Source of the DNA: Gramella sp. MAR_2010_147
Lineage (GTDB): Bacteria > Bacteroidota > Bacteroidia > Flavobacteriales > Flavobacteriaceae
Direction: 5' to 3'
NCBI RefSeq assembly: GCF_900105135.1
Contig: NZ_LT629741.1
Coordinates: forward strand, 2,108,001-2,172,000
Length of the DNA stretch: 64,000 nt
Positions 8,537 to 17,827 of the stretch are shown piece by piece. Numbering within the stretch: the stretch's first letter is position 1; the number at the start of each line of letters is the position of its first letter. The notes under the pieces were generated by a model. That model was not told where the DNA came from and made no database searches. It saw nothing but the letters and a program-made list of their open reading frames with translations. The translations under genes and the position numbers were made by a program.

Positions 8537-9883
8537 ATGAACTGGGAACAACTCTTATCTCTTAAGCGATTTGGAGACACCAATAAAAGACTTAGAAAGG
8601 AACAGAATGAAACCCGACTTGGTTTTGAGGTAGATTATGACCGTATCATTTTCTCCTCAGCTTTCAGAAGTCTTCAGGATAAAACCCAGGTTATTCCCCT
8701 TTCAAAAACAGATTTTGTTCATACGAGGTTAACCCACAGTTTAGAAGTTTCAGTAGTTGGTCGTTCTTTGGGTAGGTTAACAGGTCAGAAATTATTGGAG
8801 AAACATCCTCATTTACGGGATACCTTTGGGTATCAAATGAACGATTTTGGGGCCATCGTTGCTGCAGCTGCTTTAGCACATGATATTGGAAACCCTCCTT
8901 TTGGCCATTCTGGAGAAAAAGCTATTGGGGAGTATTTTAGCCATGGTAATGGAAAGCGGTTTAAAGATCAGCTTTCAGAAAAAGAATATCAGGACCTTAT
9001 AAAGTTTGAGGGTAATGCAAACGGTTTCAAAATTCTTACTGAAAACAGGCCGGGAATTGAAGGTGGTTTAAGACTGTCTTATGCTACTCTTGGTGCTTTC
9101 ACAAAATATCCAAAAGAATCTCTGCCACATAAGCCTACGAAAAAAATTGAAGATAAAAAGTTCGGATTTTTTCAAAGTGAGCGACAAACTTTTGAAGAGG
9201 TTGCTGAAGAATTAGGGCTAAAAAAGACCAGAGAAGGAAAAGATGTTGGTTACACCAGGCATCCACTGGCTTTTCTTGTGGAAGCGGCAGATGATATTTG
9301 CTATACCATCATCGATTTTGAAGACGGGATCAACCTCGGTCTTATTGATGAGGATTACGCCCTTGAATATCTAATAAAACTGGTGAAAGATAACATTAAC
9401 ACCGGCAAGTATAATCAGTTAAAAAATACGGCAGATAGACTGGCTTATCTTAGGGCGCTGGCAATAAATACACTTATTACTGAAGCTGCAGATATTTTCC
9501 TCAAAAATGAAGAGGCTATTTTAAAAGGAGAGTTTCATGAATCGCTGTTTGATAAAAGCAGTTATGAAGCCCAGATAAAGGATATTATAAAAATTAGTAT
9601 TGAAAAGATCTATCAGAGCGAAGAAGTTATAAGTAAAGAGATTGCCGGTTACCGCATGCTCTCTTATTTGCTGGATACTTACACAAAAGCCATACTTCCT
9701 GGTGTTGAAGAAGAAAATTCCAATTTCACCAGGCTGGTACTAAAATCTGTTCCTCAGTTGAATTATCTCGAAGAGGAGCATTCAGTTTATGAAAAACTCA
9801 TCGGAATTTGCTCCTATATAGCATCCCTCACAGATGGACTTACTGTATCCTCATTTAAAAAATTCCAGGGTTTAAATACTTAA
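8537..9883 (+). CDS. dgt: Deoxyguanosinetriphosphate triphosphohydrolase (HD domain dGTPase)
   Basis: The 448-residue protein hydrolyses dNTPs, classically dGTP, to the nucleoside and tripolyphosphate. The metal-binding HD motifs are visible as RLTHSLEVS (about residues 65-73) and AHDIGNPPFGHSGE (about 114-127). A later EAADDICYTIID segment supplies the last conserved aspartate region. Its place directly after nrdAB fits a role in balancing dNTP pools. It has its own 195-base upstream spacer after the nrdA terminator, so it is probably transcribed separately. Confidence 0.95.
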   Translation: MNWEQLLSLKRFGDTNKRLRKEQNETRLGFEVDYDRIIFSSAFRSLQDKTQVIPLSKTDFVHTRLTHSLEVSVVGRSLGRLTGQKLLEKHPHLRDTFGYQMNDFGAIVAAAALAHDIGNPPFGHSGEKAIGEYFSHGNGKRFKDQLSEKEYQDLIKFEGNANGFKILTENRPGIEGGLRLSYATLGAFTKYPKESLPHKPTKKIEDKKFGFFQSERQTFEEVAEELGLKKTREGKDVGYTRHPLAFLVEAADDICYTIIDFEDGINLGLIDEDYALEYLIKLVKDNINTGKYNQLKNTADRLAYLRALAINTLITEAADIFLKNEEAILKGEFHESLFDKSSYEAQIKDIIKISIEKIYQSEEVISKEIAGYRMLSYLLDTYTKAILPGVEEENSNFTRLVLKSVPQLNYLEEEHSVYEKLIGICSYIASLTDGLTVSSFKKFQGLNT

Positions 9884-10011
9884 ATAGTATAAAAATATAT
9901 TTTTTTGTGACTGTCTGCATATCAAATATTTAGCTATGTTTGTGAAACATTTTTCAAAAAATTAAATATTTACACTTCTTTCCTTTCAGCAAACCAGACT
10001 AAAATCAAGTA

Positions 10012-11158
10012 ATGAAAAGAATTCCCCAAATACTTCAGGAAAATCATGATAATATTATTTGTGCCTGGGAAAAAGAAGTTTTACAACATGTAGATGCAGC
10101 AAAGCACGCTCATAAAATAGCTTTACACGATCATATTCCCAATATTCTGGACGATATCATTGATATTTTTGAGCGCCATGATACTATAGACTGGAATATA
10201 CAGGATTTTAAGATTGCGAAGATTGAAGAGAATAGCCTGGAACGGGAGGCACCGCGCTTCTTCAGAATACTTTACGGTAGACCAGATCATACATGAGTAT
10301 ATGATCTTTCATAATAAGATCATTGAAGTGTTCAACAATCACAAGGTTACTGATACAGGGGCTATTCATCTACTTAAATGCTGCATAGATAAATCCATGC
10401 TCAAATCTGTGGAGGCTTTTACCAAATCCATTCAGGAAATGCAAAATAAGCTGATTGGAACATTGGCTCATGATATTCGAAATTCCTTATCTGCAGCTCG
10501 CCTTGGCATAGAAATGCTGGATTTAAAAGCCGGACCTGAACGGGTAGAGAGGATGAGAAAAATGAGCATGTATAGCGTAGACAAAGCTTTGCATATGATT
10601 GAAGGTTTGCTGGACTCTATTTCTGTCAAAGCCGGAGAGGGTATGATGCTAAGTTTTTCTGAAATAAATCTCTTTTCAGATATCCGGACTATTTATGAAG
10701 AAGCTGAAGAAATCTATTCAGAAAAGATAATTTTTGAATGTGCAGATAAAGAGCTTAATGGAATTTTTGACGCAACAGCCATTAGAAGACTTCTGGAGAA
10801 CCTTATCACCAATGCAGTTAAATACGGGGAATCGGAAAAACCAATCAGTTTAAAAGTTGTTAAGGAATGTGAGCGTTTTTTAAGTCTGGCAGTTCACAAT
10901 TTTGGCCCTCCAATTCCACAGGAAAAGCAAGAAGAAATTTTTAATTTTCTAGACCATACTAAAGGTACTAATAAGAAAGAATTACAAAGCTGGGGAATAG
11001 GTCTAACCCTCGTTAAAATGGTTGCTGAAGCTCATGGAGGTAAGGTAGAACTAATCAGCAAAGATAATTTTGGAACAGAATTTAAGGTCTATATTTCACG
11101 AGTTATCAATGAACCTGGAAAACAACGTACAAAGTTGAATTTTGCTCAAAATTCATAA
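10012..11158 (+). pseudogene. Sensor histidine kinase gene interrupted by a reading-frame change
   Basis: Codons from the ATG at 10012 give an RsbR-like alpha-helical N-terminal sensor domain in frame 1, which stops with TGA at 10294-10296. The rest of the protein continues in frame 2 to 11158: linker NGRHRASSEYF...EYMIFHNKI, H-box LAHDIRNSLSAA, N-box LLENLITNAVKYGE and G-box GIGLTLVKMVAEAHGG. Families with this N-terminus usually read HGR-x-RA here, so the change sits at about 10238-10246 and is explained by loss of two bases (gaa-cac-ggg to gaacggg). An ATG at 10301, five bases after the stop, could re-initiate a kinase without the full sensor domain. A sequencing error is also possible. 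Confidence 0.75.
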
Positions 11159-12138
11159 ACCACTCCAACGCCAAGCATTTGCTTAAGCTGAAGACGTGGC
11201 CCGGAGGTTTCCAGTTTTCCATCTCCGTTGATGTCTTCTTTAAATTTCACATCGTCATCATACCGAATATGGGTGCCTACATTTGCTTTCACAAAATCAT
11301 TCACTTTCATATTTACGGCCATTTGCCAGTCTACATCAATATTTCCAAATTTATTTAGATAATCTGAATACAGGCTTAATTGATTACTAAGGTCTATATT
11401 ATCAAAAACTTCTTTACTAAAATCACTGGTAACCAGAAAACCAAATTCCGTCCGTAATTTTTCACCTTCTTTAATGATATTTCCCAGCTCATCGGTTACG
11501 GCGGGCTCTACTCCAAACATCCCTTCATTGGCCAGTTTTTGATCCAGTACAAAGGTAGATTTAAAAGTTATGGGAGATAGATAAACTGCAAGATCTTCTT
11601 CCGGATGTGAAAACTCGGTTCCTGCACCTAAAAAAGTATACCCGGGAGCCATGAACTGCGAAATAGGCACTTCGGTATCCGGGTATTTATATCCGTTAGA
11701 AAACTGTGTATTAAAACTGAACCTGGCTGAATAATACCAGTTTGATGTACTATCCTTTCTAAATCCAAAAGACGATCTTAGCCGTAATTCATCTTCTGTC
11801 TTCCTTATTTCCCTGCCCTCCTGGGCGTTGATCCCATATCTTAAAGAGGCAGAATTTTTCCACATGGTAAGATCTTTTTCAAAATTCCTGTCAAAACCTG
11901 CATAAAAAAGAGCCGAAACAGAATTGTTCCCTCCAGAATTCCAGTTCACAAAAGCTACTTCGCTAAGATTCATACCAAAGGTATTCTTTTCTGTCCAGTA
12001 GATGAGCATAGAATCTGTATTGGTAGTATCCTTAACGGTGGTTGCTGTAGTGTCCCTTATCGCAAGGTACTTAAATTCAGATGCTAGAGATTTAATTGAT
12101 GTAATGCAGAATAAGAATAGTAGAATTTGGAACTTCAT
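11146..12138 (-). CDS. DUF3078 family outer-membrane-type protein
   Basis: The 330-residue protein has a signal peptide (about residues 1-19) and then alternating aromatic beta-strand segments ending in a terminal aromatic residue (GVVYEF), as expected for a small outer-membrane barrel. The segment SEVAFVNWNSGGNNSVSAL is characteristic of DUF3078. A short EF-hand-like DINGDGKLE occurs near the C-terminus. Function is unknown. It converges on the histidine kinase gene with 13 bases of overlap and lies downstream of dxs on the same strand, 39 bases away, so the two may be co-transcribed. Confidence 0.85.
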   Translation of the reverse strand: MKFQILLFLFCITSIKSLASEFKYLAIRDTTATTVKDTTNTDSMLIYWTEKNTFGMNLSEVAFVNWNSGGNNSVSALFYAGFDRNFEKDLTMWKNSASLRYGINAQEGREIRKTEDELRLRSSFGFRKDSTSNWYYSARFSFNTQFSNGYKYPDTEVPISQFMAPGYTFLGAGTEFSHPEEDLAVYLSPITFKSTFVLDQKLANEGMFGVEPAVTDELGNIIKEGEKLRTEFGFLVTSDFSKEVFDNIDLSNQLSLYSDYLNKFGNIDVDWQMAVNMKVNDFVKANVGTHIRYDDDVKFKEDINGDGKLETSGPRLQLKQMLGVGVVYEF

Positions 12139-12177
12139 TTATGGAACTAGGTTTTCGGAATTGCGAAAATAAAAAAA

Positions 12178-13956
12178 TCAAATCATAGATTCCAGCTTTT
12201 GCTGTATTCCTTGAACGTTAATTTTTGCTATTTCTTGTAATTCTTCTACACTTCCTTGCTCAATAAATTTATCTGGAATACCGAGAAGCTCTAAATCGCC
12301 TTTAAAACCTACGTTTGCCGCATATTCTAAAATTGCAGATCCAAAACCGCCATGTATCACTCCATCTTCCACAGTAATAATTTTAGAAAATTGTTTGAAA
12401 ATTTTATTCAGAATTTTCTTATCCAGGGGTTTAACAAATCTCATATCGTAATGAGCGATCTTTTCCTGATCTACCATACTGAGTTCTTTAATAGCTTCTT
12501 TAACGTTTCCTGCCATATTCCCAAGACTTAATACAGCAATTTCTGAACCCTCCTTTAAATGCTCTGCTTTACCAATTTCAAGCTTTTTAAATGGTAGTTT
12601 CCATTCTTTTAGAACACCTCTCCCTCTTGGATAGCGGATAATTACTGGAGAGGTTAAACCTTGTTGTACCGTATAGAGCAAATTTCGGAGTTCCACCTCG
12701 TTTCTGGGTGCAGCGACTATAAGATTTGGGATCGCCCTGGCATAAGCTATATCAAAAACACCATGATGTGTTGCGCCATCTTCACCCACCAGACCTGCAC
12801 GATCCAGGCAAAAGACTACAGGTAGATTTTGCAGTGCTACATCATGAATTAATTGATCGTAGGCTCTTTGTAAAAATGTAGAATAGATCGCACAATACAC
12901 TACAAAACCCTGCGTAGCCATTCCCGCAGAAAGCGTTACCGCATGTTGCTCCGCAATCCCAACATCAAATGCTCTTTCAGGAAAAGCCTTCATCATATAT
13001 TTTAATGAACTGCCAGTAGGCATTGCTGGTGTGATCCCTATGATCTTTTTATTTTTTTCGGCAAGCTCAACCAATGTTAGACCAAATACGTCCTGATATT
13101 TTAAAGGAAGTCCGTCAGTATCATATTTCAACAGTTCGCCTGTTTCCGGTTCAAATTTGCCGGGAGCATGATACTTCACCTGATCTTCTTCCGCCTTTTT
13201 AAGACCTTTCCCCTTCTTTGTAATTACATGAAGGAACTTTGGGCCTTTTATACTTTTCATTTCCTTCAGTGTATTTAAAAGACCTTCCAGATCATGACCA
13301 TCTACAGGACCGAAATATTTAAAATTTAAAGCCTCAATAATATTATCGCTGGAAGGTTTATATCCAACCCTGGCTTTGGTAAGGTATTCCTTTAAAGCTC
13401 CAACACTGGGGTCTATTCCAATTGCGTTATCATTAAGAATTACCAGTAAATTTGCCTGGGTGACACCGGCATGATTAAGCCCTTCAAAGGCCATCCCGCT
13501 AGCAATAGAGGCGTCCCCGATTACCGCAATATGTTGTTTTTCTGTAGCTCCCTTTAAATTAGAAGCGATCGCCATCCCCAAAGCAGCTGAAATTGAAGTG
13601 GAAGAGTGCCCCACTCCAAAAGTATCGTATTCACTTTCATCTCTCTTAGGGAAACCACTTAAGCCGTTTAATTGGCGATTAGTGTCAAAAACATCTCTTC
13701 TTCCGGTTAAAATTTTATGACCGTAAGCCTGGTGGCCTACATCCCAGACCAGCAGATCTTCAGGAGTATTAAAAATATAATGAAGGGCAATGGTAAGTTC
13801 TACTACACCAAGACTTGCCCCAAGATGTCCTTCTTTGGTTGCCACGATATCAATGATGAATTTACGTAACTCTGATGTTAACTGATCAAGATCCTGTTTT
13901 TTAAGCTTTCGCAGATCTTCGGGACTGTTTATTTTATTTAAAATATTCGTGGCCAT
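12178..13956 (-). CDS. dxs: 1-deoxy-D-xylulose-5-phosphate synthase
   Basis: This thiamine-diphosphate enzyme condenses pyruvate and glyceraldehyde-3-phosphate, the first step of the non-mevalonate isoprenoid pathway and a source for thiamine and pyridoxal. I start it at the ATG at 13956 (MATNILNKIN), giving 592 residues. The frame stays open to 14064, but that extension overlaps tadA and has no family character. Visible motifs are GHSSTSISAALGMA, the ThDP-binding GDASIASGMAFEGLNHAG...NDN, and FCLDRAGLVGEDGATHHG in the transketolase-like domain, followed by the C-terminal transketolase domain. Confidence 0.96.
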   Translation of the reverse strand: MATNILNKINSPEDLRKLKKQDLDQLTSELRKFIIDIVATKEGHLGASLGVVELTIALHYIFNTPEDLLVWDVGHQAYGHKILTGRRDVFDTNRQLNGLSGFPKRDESEYDTFGVGHSSTSISAALGMAIASNLKGATEKQHIAVIGDASIASGMAFEGLNHAGVTQANLLVILNDNAIGIDPSVGALKEYLTKARVGYKPSSDNIIEALNFKYFGPVDGHDLEGLLNTLKEMKSIKGPKFLHVITKKGKGLKKAEEDQVKYHAPGKFEPETGELLKYDTDGLPLKYQDVFGLTLVELAEKNKKIIGITPAMPTGSSLKYMMKAFPERAFDVGIAEQHAVTLSAGMATQGFVVYCAIYSTFLQRAYDQLIHDVALQNLPVVFCLDRAGLVGEDGATHHGVFDIAYARAIPNLIVAAPRNEVELRNLLYTVQQGLTSPVIIRYPRGRGVLKEWKLPFKKLEIGKAEHLKEGSEIAVLSLGNMAGNVKEAIKELSMVDQEKIAHYDMRFVKPLDKKILNKIFKQFSKIITVEDGVIHGGFGSAILEYAANVGFKGDLELLGIPDKFIEQGSVEELQEIAKINVQGIQQKLESMI

Positions 13957-14047
13957 ACCCAACAAAGTTACATTAAGGAATCTGAAATAAGAACTACTGA
14001 AGCCAAAGGAAAACTCAAAATTTATATCTTTCAGGAAAATTTTAAAA

Positions 14048-14497
14048 ATGCTTTCTCCTTTCAACGATGACTATTTTATGAAAAAGGCTTTGGAAGAAGC
14101 TGAATCTGCCTATGAAAAAGGAGAGATTCCTGTGGGGGTCGTCGTGGTTATCAATGATAAAATTATTGCCAGAGGCCACAACCTAACAGAAACTTTGAAT
14201 GATGTCACTGCACATGCTGAAATGCAGGCGATCACTGCAGCTGCCAATTTTCTTGGTGGCAAATATCTGCAGAACTGCACCATGTATGTCACCCTGGAAC
14301 CCTGCCAGATGTGCGCCGGCGCATTGTACTGGAGTCAGATCTCAAAAATTGTATTTGGCGCAGAAGACACTCAGAGAGGTTATAGGAAATTTGGTGTGAA
14401 ACTTCATCCAAAAACCGAAGTAATCCCTGGAGTGATGAAAGAAGAAGCTTCTTCACTTTTAAAACGCTTTTTTATTGAAAAACGAAATTTAAATTAG
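14048..14497 (+). CDS. tadA: tRNA-specific adenosine deaminase
   Basis: The 149-residue zinc deaminase converts the wobble adenosine of tRNA-Arg(ACG) to inosine. The zinc site is complete: HAEMQA (about residues 57-62) with the catalytic glutamate, and EPCQMCAGA (about 86-94). It is divergent from dxs with about 90 bases between the two chosen starts, so that spacer should hold both promoters. Confidence 0.95.
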   Translation: MLSPFNDDYFMKKALEEAESAYEKGEIPVGVVVVINDKIIARGHNLTETLNDVTAHAEMQAITAAANFLGGKYLQNCTMYVTLEPCQMCAGALYWSQISKIVFGAEDTQRGYRKFGVKLHPKTEVIPGVMKEEASSLLKRFFIEKRNLN

Positions 14498-14628
14498 AAC
14501 AAAACCCAGGGAAGCAGAGAATCTTCCAGCTTGACAGAAACTCCTCTCTCTCCTTAGAATAACACATAAAAGAGCTTAACGTTGAACTTATTTCAGTTCT
14601 TAATTGATCTTTATTTTCAATTATATAA

Positions 14629-14651
14629 GATCCTGAAATAAATTCAGGATC
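14629..14651. terminator. Hairpin at the end of the glucan PUL
   Basis: GATCCTGAA (14629-14637) pairs with TTCAGGATC (14643-14651) around a five-base loop. It lies 54 bases past the stop of the last PUL gene on the minus strand and between convergent genes. No good T-tract follows in either direction, so it may be an extragenic palindrome rather than a terminator. Confidence 0.45.
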
Positions 14652-14704
14652 AGGTTTCTCACTTTTTTATACAGGCTGGATCTACTAATTTTAGGAAATA
14701 GAAA

Positions 14705-15493
14705 TTATTTCAACTCTTCAGGCAACTCAGTTACCTTTATATAATCCACATAAAATTTATCAGGCAGGGCTTCGTCGTTGATTTCAGCGCCACCTAAATT
14801 TCCTCCAACAGCCATATTTATAAGAAAATAGAAATCCTTTTTAAAGGGGTAATGCTCTTCATCATCTTTTTCTGGAATGAATTTATACAGGGAATGATCA
14901 TCTACAAAAAACTCGATATAATCTTTTGTCCAAACGGTCTTATACGTATGGAAACCTTCCTCGATATCTTCAATTCTCGTCTTTTTTGTGTTTATAGTAT
15001 TCCCATGACTGGCAGGAGTATGAAGTGAAGTAAAGACCATTCCCGGCTCTCTGCCTATATATTCAAGAATATCAATTTCGCCACTGGCAGGCCAACCAAC
15101 CTCACTAATATCAGCACCCAACATCCAAATAGCTGGCCAGAGGCCCTTACCTGTAGCGACTTTTGCTCTAACTTCTATAACTCCGTAAGTAATTTCTATA
15201 TTCCCTTTAGTGTTGATCTTTCCTGAATAATATTGTCCTTCTTTCTTTACAGCAGTGATCACCAGGTTTCCATCTTTCACCTCAACATATTTGCGGTCAT
15301 AGACCTGTTCTTCGTTATTTCCCCATCCACAAAGATTCGGGCAACCATCACCTTCTTCGTAGTTCCAGATACTCATATCCAGACGATCCCCATTAAAATC
15401 TTCCTGAAAGATCATTTTCTCCTGGCCAGTTACGGGGAAAAATGTTCCCATTGCAAGAAATACTGATAATATTATTTCGGAATACTTTATCAT
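14705..15493 (-). CDS. Glycoside hydrolase family 16 endo-glucanase (laminarinase-like), secreted
   Basis: The 262-residue enzyme has a cleavable signal peptide (about residues 1-23, ending VTGQ) with no lipobox cysteine, so it is likely periplasmic. The GH16 catalytic motif GEIDILEYIG (about 137-146) supplies the nucleophile and acid/base glutamates (ExDxxE). Family members of this type cut beta-1,3-glucans or mixed-linkage glucans. It overlaps the GH3 gene by four bases and is the last gene of the PUL. Only the catalytic domain is present, in contrast to the larger GH16 lipoprotein in the same locus. Confidence 0.93.
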   Translation of the reverse strand: MIKYSEIILSVFLAMGTFFPVTGQEKMIFQEDFNGDRLDMSIWNYEEGDGCPNLCGWGNNEEQVYDRKYVEVKDGNLVITAVKKEGQYYSGKINTKGNIEITYGVIEVRAKVATGKGLWPAIWMLGADISEVGWPASGEIDILEYIGREPGMVFTSLHTPASHGNTINTKKTRIEDIEEGFHTYKTVWTKDYIEFFVDDHSLYKFIPEKDDEEHYPFKKDFYFLINMAVGGNLGGAEINDEALPDKFYVDYIKVTELPEELK

Positions 15494-17769
15494 GATTTGC
15501 TGAAATTAAATTTTAAAGATTGTACCTCTTCAGAGTTTCCTCCTACCATGAGTTCAAATTCACCTTCTTCTACTTCCCACTTTTCTAAAGCGGTATAAAA
15601 TTTAAGCATTTCTTCAGTAATTATGAATTCCACATTTTTAGTTTCTCCCGGCTCAAGTACAAGCAACTGAAAACCTTTTAATTCTTTTACAGGTCTTGCA
15701 ACACTTGCCACCAAATCATGTAAATAGAGCTGAACCACTTCCTGCCCTTTCACATTGCCAGAATTAGTTACAGAAATACTAAAACTAAGGGAATCACCAG
15801 CTTTTAAATTACTGGCTGAAATTGATGGTTTTCCGTATTCAAAATCTGTATAACTTAGTCCGAAGCCAAAAGGATACAGTGGTCCGTTCTCTATATCGGT
15901 ATAATGAGCATAGGTTACATGTTCAGCGCTACTTGGCCTTCCTGTATTTTTATGATTATAATACAGTGGTTCCTGCCCGACCGCTCTGGGGAAAGAGACC
16001 GGTAATTTACCCGAGGGATTATATTTTCCAAGAAGTACGTCTGCGATGGCATTCCCACTTTCAGATCCAAGTTGCCAGGCTTCCACGATCGCTGGGATAT
16101 TCTCTGAAGACCAGGCAATTTCCATCGGTCTCCCATTAATGAGCACAAGGACTATATTTTTATTTATTTTATATATCTCTTTCAGTAATTCCTTTTGCAG
16201 TCCTGCCAGTCCTATATTCACCTGACTTCTTCCTTCTCCAGACTGAAAAGCATCTTCTCCCAAAACCATTAGAACCAGCTCGGCATTTTTGGCATTTCTC
16301 ACTGCTTCGCCCATTCCCGTAGTATCAGTCTTATTGATCTTAAGTGGCATTAGAAAACTTCTTTCACCCGTGCCAAGTTTTACTCCCTGGGCATACGTGA
16401 TCTCAGCATCTAAATTGGCATTTTTAAGTCCTTCCAATACCGAAACAGCCGAATTTGTCTCTCCCTGTGCCCTCCAGTTTCCAATGGGCGTGTCTTTATC
16501 ATCTGCCAACGGACCAATAACTGCTATTTTCTTTACTGAATTTTTAATGGGAAGAAGCTCATTTTCATTCTTTAAAAGAACTATGGATTTTTTAGCAATA
16601 TCGCGCGCAGTAGATAAATGGTCCTGATACTGGACATTCTTTTTAAGATCAGGATTCATATACCTGTAAGGATCTTCAAAAAGTCCCATTTTGAACTTTA
16701 CCCGAAGAATCCTTTTTACCGCATCATCAATAAGAGTTTCATCAATTTTACCATCAGCAACCAGTTTTTGAAGGCCGGCTTCATAGGCGCCACCTTCCAT
16801 ATCCATATCACTACCGGCTTTAACAGCAATTTCAGCAGCATGAATTTTATCTGATGCAAAACCGTGAGGGATCATTTCAGCAATAGAACCCCAGTCTGAA
16901 ACCATAAATCCGGTCCAGTTCCAGTCAGTTTTTAAGACCTTCCTTTGCAGGTAAGCGTTTCCTGTTGCCGGAATACCGTCAATAGTATTAAAGGAGTTCA
17001 TGAAAGTGGCCACTCCTGCATCTGCAGCTGCTTTAAATGGGGGCAGCACCACATTATGAAGTTCATTCTTTCCAATATTTACGGCATTATAATCTTTTCC
17101 GCCTTCTGCAAGTCCATATCCCGCAAAATGCTTGGCCGTTGCCGCAATAGTATTTGGATGAGCCAGGTCTTCCCCCTGATATCCCTTTATTTTTGCAACC
17201 GCCACTTTAGAGGTTAAATAAGTATCTTCTCCTGAACCTTCCATAATGCGACCCCAACGCGCATCACGTGAAATATCTATCATTGGTGAAAAGGTCCAGT
17301 TCACTCCTTCAGCAACAGATTCTAAAGCGGCAATTCTTGCAGATTCCTGTGCAGCATCCATATCCCAGCTGGCAGTTTCTGCAAGCGGCACAGGAAAGAT
17401 TGTTTTATACCCATGGATCACATCATAACCAAACATCAAAGGAATTTTCATCCTGGAATTTTCCATGTTCATTCTCTGTGCTTTTTCAGTGGCTTCTACA
17501 GAAAGTACATTGAGCATAGAACCCACAAGACCTTTCTTGAGCCTTTCTTCCTTTTGCTTATTACCGGTTTCAGAAGCCGGTCCTGTTAGGTCCCAGCTAC
17601 CATTATACTGAACCATTTGCCCAACTTTTTCTTCTAAAGTCATCAAATTAAGAACAGAATCTACTTTAGCCTCCACGTTCTTAATTGAACTTGGAATCGT
17701 TGATTTTTGGGAATAAGTTCCCATGGTCCCGAAAAAAAGGGACACAATAATTAAATAATATCTTCTCAT
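15490..17769 (-). CDS. bglX: Glycoside hydrolase family 3 beta-glucosidase (BglX-like)
   Basis: The 759-residue exo-acting beta-glucosidase has an N-terminal signal peptide (about residues 1-20), a GH3 barrel domain, a C-terminal alpha/beta domain and a fibronectin-III-like domain at the end. The catalytic nucleophile is the aspartate in GFMVSDWGS (about residue 290). Conserved TAKHFAGYG and VSVLEGLKN segments are visible. It should release glucose from laminarin oligosaccharides made by the GH16 enzymes, in the periplasm. It overlaps the downstream GH16 gene by four bases, and the 58-base gap to the upstream GH16 lipoprotein gene fits one operon. Confidence 0.94.
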   Translation of the reverse strand: MRRYYLIIVSLFFGTMGTYSQKSTIPSSIKNVEAKVDSVLNLMTLEEKVGQMVQYNGSWDLTGPASETGNKQKEERLKKGLVGSMLNVLSVEATEKAQRMNMENSRMKIPLMFGYDVIHGYKTIFPVPLAETASWDMDAAQESARIAALESVAEGVNWTFSPMIDISRDARWGRIMEGSGEDTYLTSKVAVAKIKGYQGEDLAHPNTIAATAKHFAGYGLAEGGKDYNAVNIGKNELHNVVLPPFKAAADAGVATFMNSFNTIDGIPATGNAYLQRKVLKTDWNWTGFMVSDWGSIAEMIPHGFASDKIHAAEIAVKAGSDMDMEGGAYEAGLQKLVADGKIDETLIDDAVKRILRVKFKMGLFEDPYRYMNPDLKKNVQYQDHLSTARDIAKKSIVLLKNENELLPIKNSVKKIAVIGPLADDKDTPIGNWRAQGETNSAVSVLEGLKNANLDAEITYAQGVKLGTGERSFLMPLKINKTDTTGMGEAVRNAKNAELVLMVLGEDAFQSGEGRSQVNIGLAGLQKELLKEIYKINKNIVLVLINGRPMEIAWSSENIPAIVEAWQLGSESGNAIADVLLGKYNPSGKLPVSFPRAVGQEPLYYNHKNTGRPSSAEHVTYAHYTDIENGPLYPFGFGLSYTDFEYGKPSISASNLKAGDSLSFSISVTNSGNVKGQEVVQLYLHDLVASVARPVKELKGFQLLVLEPGETKNVEFIITEEMLKFYTALEKWEVEEGEFELMVGGNSEEVQSLKFNFSKS

Positions 17770-17827
17770 GATTAATTGAATAAATCCCAGAGCCGAAACC
17801 CCGGGAATTTATAGCCTAAACAAACAA

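Noticed and set aside
13957..14064. 36-codon N-terminal extension of dxs
   Set aside because: No family similarity; overlaps tadA; a good ATG lies at 13956.
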